Assembly: GCA_029935135.1 (NCBI GenBank)
Contig: JAOZKX010000110.1
Location: 1 to 6,879 of the forward strand
Length of the DNA stretch: 6,879 nt
Reading direction: 5' to 3'
Source: Desulfocapsa sp.
GTDB lineage: Bacteria; Desulfobacterota; Desulfobulbia; Desulfobulbales; Desulfocapsaceae
Both the position numbers and the translations under genes were made by a program. Under the pieces are notes generated by a model that made no database searches, was not told the DNA's origin, and saw nothing but the letters and a program-made list of their open reading frames with translations. The stretch's first letter is position 1; each line of letters opens with the position of its first letter. Shown in pieces: positions 6,143 through 6,879 of the stretch.

Positions 6143-6879
6143 ATGAAAATAATACTCCTCATATGTACCACCTGTATCTGTCTCTCTATCGGCCATGCGG
6201 GTTGGGCCGGACGGGCAGCAATAGAGACGGTTTCCCGGGAACCCTATGCCTCCGCCATACTGCTGAATGCTGAAACTGGAGAAGTCCTCTTTGAAAAAAA
6301 TGCTGATGTACCTGTCTATCCGGCAAGTGTCCTGAAACTTATGGTTCTCACGGTAATTTTTGACCTGATTGAGCAGGGATCTCTGCAGCTTGATGATATG
6401 GTGCAGGTAACAGTGGAAGCCTATAAAATGGGCGGCTCACAGGTATACCTTGACCCCAAGGAACAATTCTCTGTGGAGAATATGTTATATGCCCTGATGA
6501 TTCAATCCGCTAATGATGCCGCCGTGGCCCTTGCTTCCCATGTGGCAGGATCCAAAGAAGGATTTGTGGCAATGATGAATCAAAAGGCTGAAACACTGGG
6601 CATGAAAAACACCAGATTCCATTCCGTACACGGCCTGCCACCGGCAAAGGGTCAGGGTGTTGATATCACCACAGCACGGGATTTTGCCATCCTCAGCCGC
6701 TATATTGCTAAAAATCCTGCCGTCTACCCCTATACCTCAACCAGAGAACGGAATTTTCGGGGCGGGGAATTTATCATGCGCACCCATAACCATCTGCTGG
6801 AACAGGTCGATGGTTGTGACGGATTTAAAACAGGATACTTTACAGCAGCGGGATTTTCCATCTCCGCCACCGCCAAACG
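6143..6879 (+). CDS. D-alanyl-D-alanine carboxypeptidase, PBP5/DacA-like (3'-partial)
   Basis: A low-molecular-mass penicillin-binding protein of the S11 peptidase family. It removes the terminal D-Ala from peptidoglycan pentapeptides in the periplasm and so limits cross-linking. The start at ATG 6143 is followed by a signal peptide (MKIILLIC and a hydrophobic core to about residue 19; cleavage probably near GHA or GWA). The 245 visible codons hold all three active-site motifs: SxxK as S62-V-L-K65 (nucleophile Ser62, base Lys65), SAN at 122-124 with the following DAA, and KTG at 229-231. Family members usually have SLTK, so Leu at the third position is unusual. The beta-rich C-terminal domain and the membrane-anchoring amphipathic helix lie beyond the window, so DacA, DacC and DacD types cannot be told apart. 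It starts 19 nt after nfo with only a weak GAG-like ribosome site, suggesting it is the second gene of that operon. Confidence 0.93.
   Translation, partial: MKIILLICTTCICLSIGHAGWAGRAAIETVSREPYASAILLNAETGEVLFEKNADVPVYPASVLKLMVLTVIFDLIEQGSLQLDDMVQVTVEAYKMGGSQVYLDPKEQFSVENMLYALMIQSANDAAVALASHVAGSKEGFVAMMNQKAETLGMKNTRFHSVHGLPPAKGQGVDITTARDFAILSRYIAKNPAVYPYTSTRERNFRGGEFIMRTHNHLLEQVDGCDGFKTGYFTAAGFSISATAK

Overview
The window holds five protein genes, two of them cut by the window edges. It looks like ordinary chromosomal sequence of a Gram-negative bacterium. A lipoprotein signal, a periplasmic heme-type Cti enzyme and a PBP5-type carboxypeptidase all imply an outer membrane and periplasm. The PAS / AHDFNN-type hybrid kinase, the lipobox ending in FSGC and the moderate GC content are reminiscent of Desulfobacterota (Desulfobulbales-like) or a marine gammaproteobacterium. 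This assignment is inference from style only, because no rRNA or other phylogenetic marker is present.

Layout from left to right: (1) the 3' part of a PAS–histidine kinase–receiver hybrid sensor on the + strand; (2) a convergent small MscS-type mechanosensitive channel on the - strand; (3) a 414-bp divergent intergenic region with a candidate mscS promoter, a 17-bp perfect inverted repeat, a long imperfect hairpin and a doubtful 38-codon reading frame; (4) cti on the + strand, a lipoprotein-type fatty acid cis/trans isomerase with a CxxCH heme site; (5) a hairpin terminator, then a promoter-like sequence; (6) nfo (endonuclease IV) followed after 19 nt by a PBP5-like D-Ala-D-Ala carboxypeptidase that runs off the right edge.

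Functionally, the divergent pair mscS/cti deals with the physical state of the membrane: tension release, and acyl-chain packing through cis-to-trans isomerisation. nfo handles abasic and oxidative DNA damage, and the carboxypeptidase trims peptidoglycan stem peptides. A loose envelope/stress theme can be read from this, but only nfo–dac looks like an operon. No mobile element, CRISPR array, tRNA, rRNA or toxin/defence system was seen. I did not find a convincing novel system. The most notable item is the heme-type Cti, with a predicted cytochrome-c-like N-terminal module and lipid anchor, sharing a regulatory region with an MscS channel.
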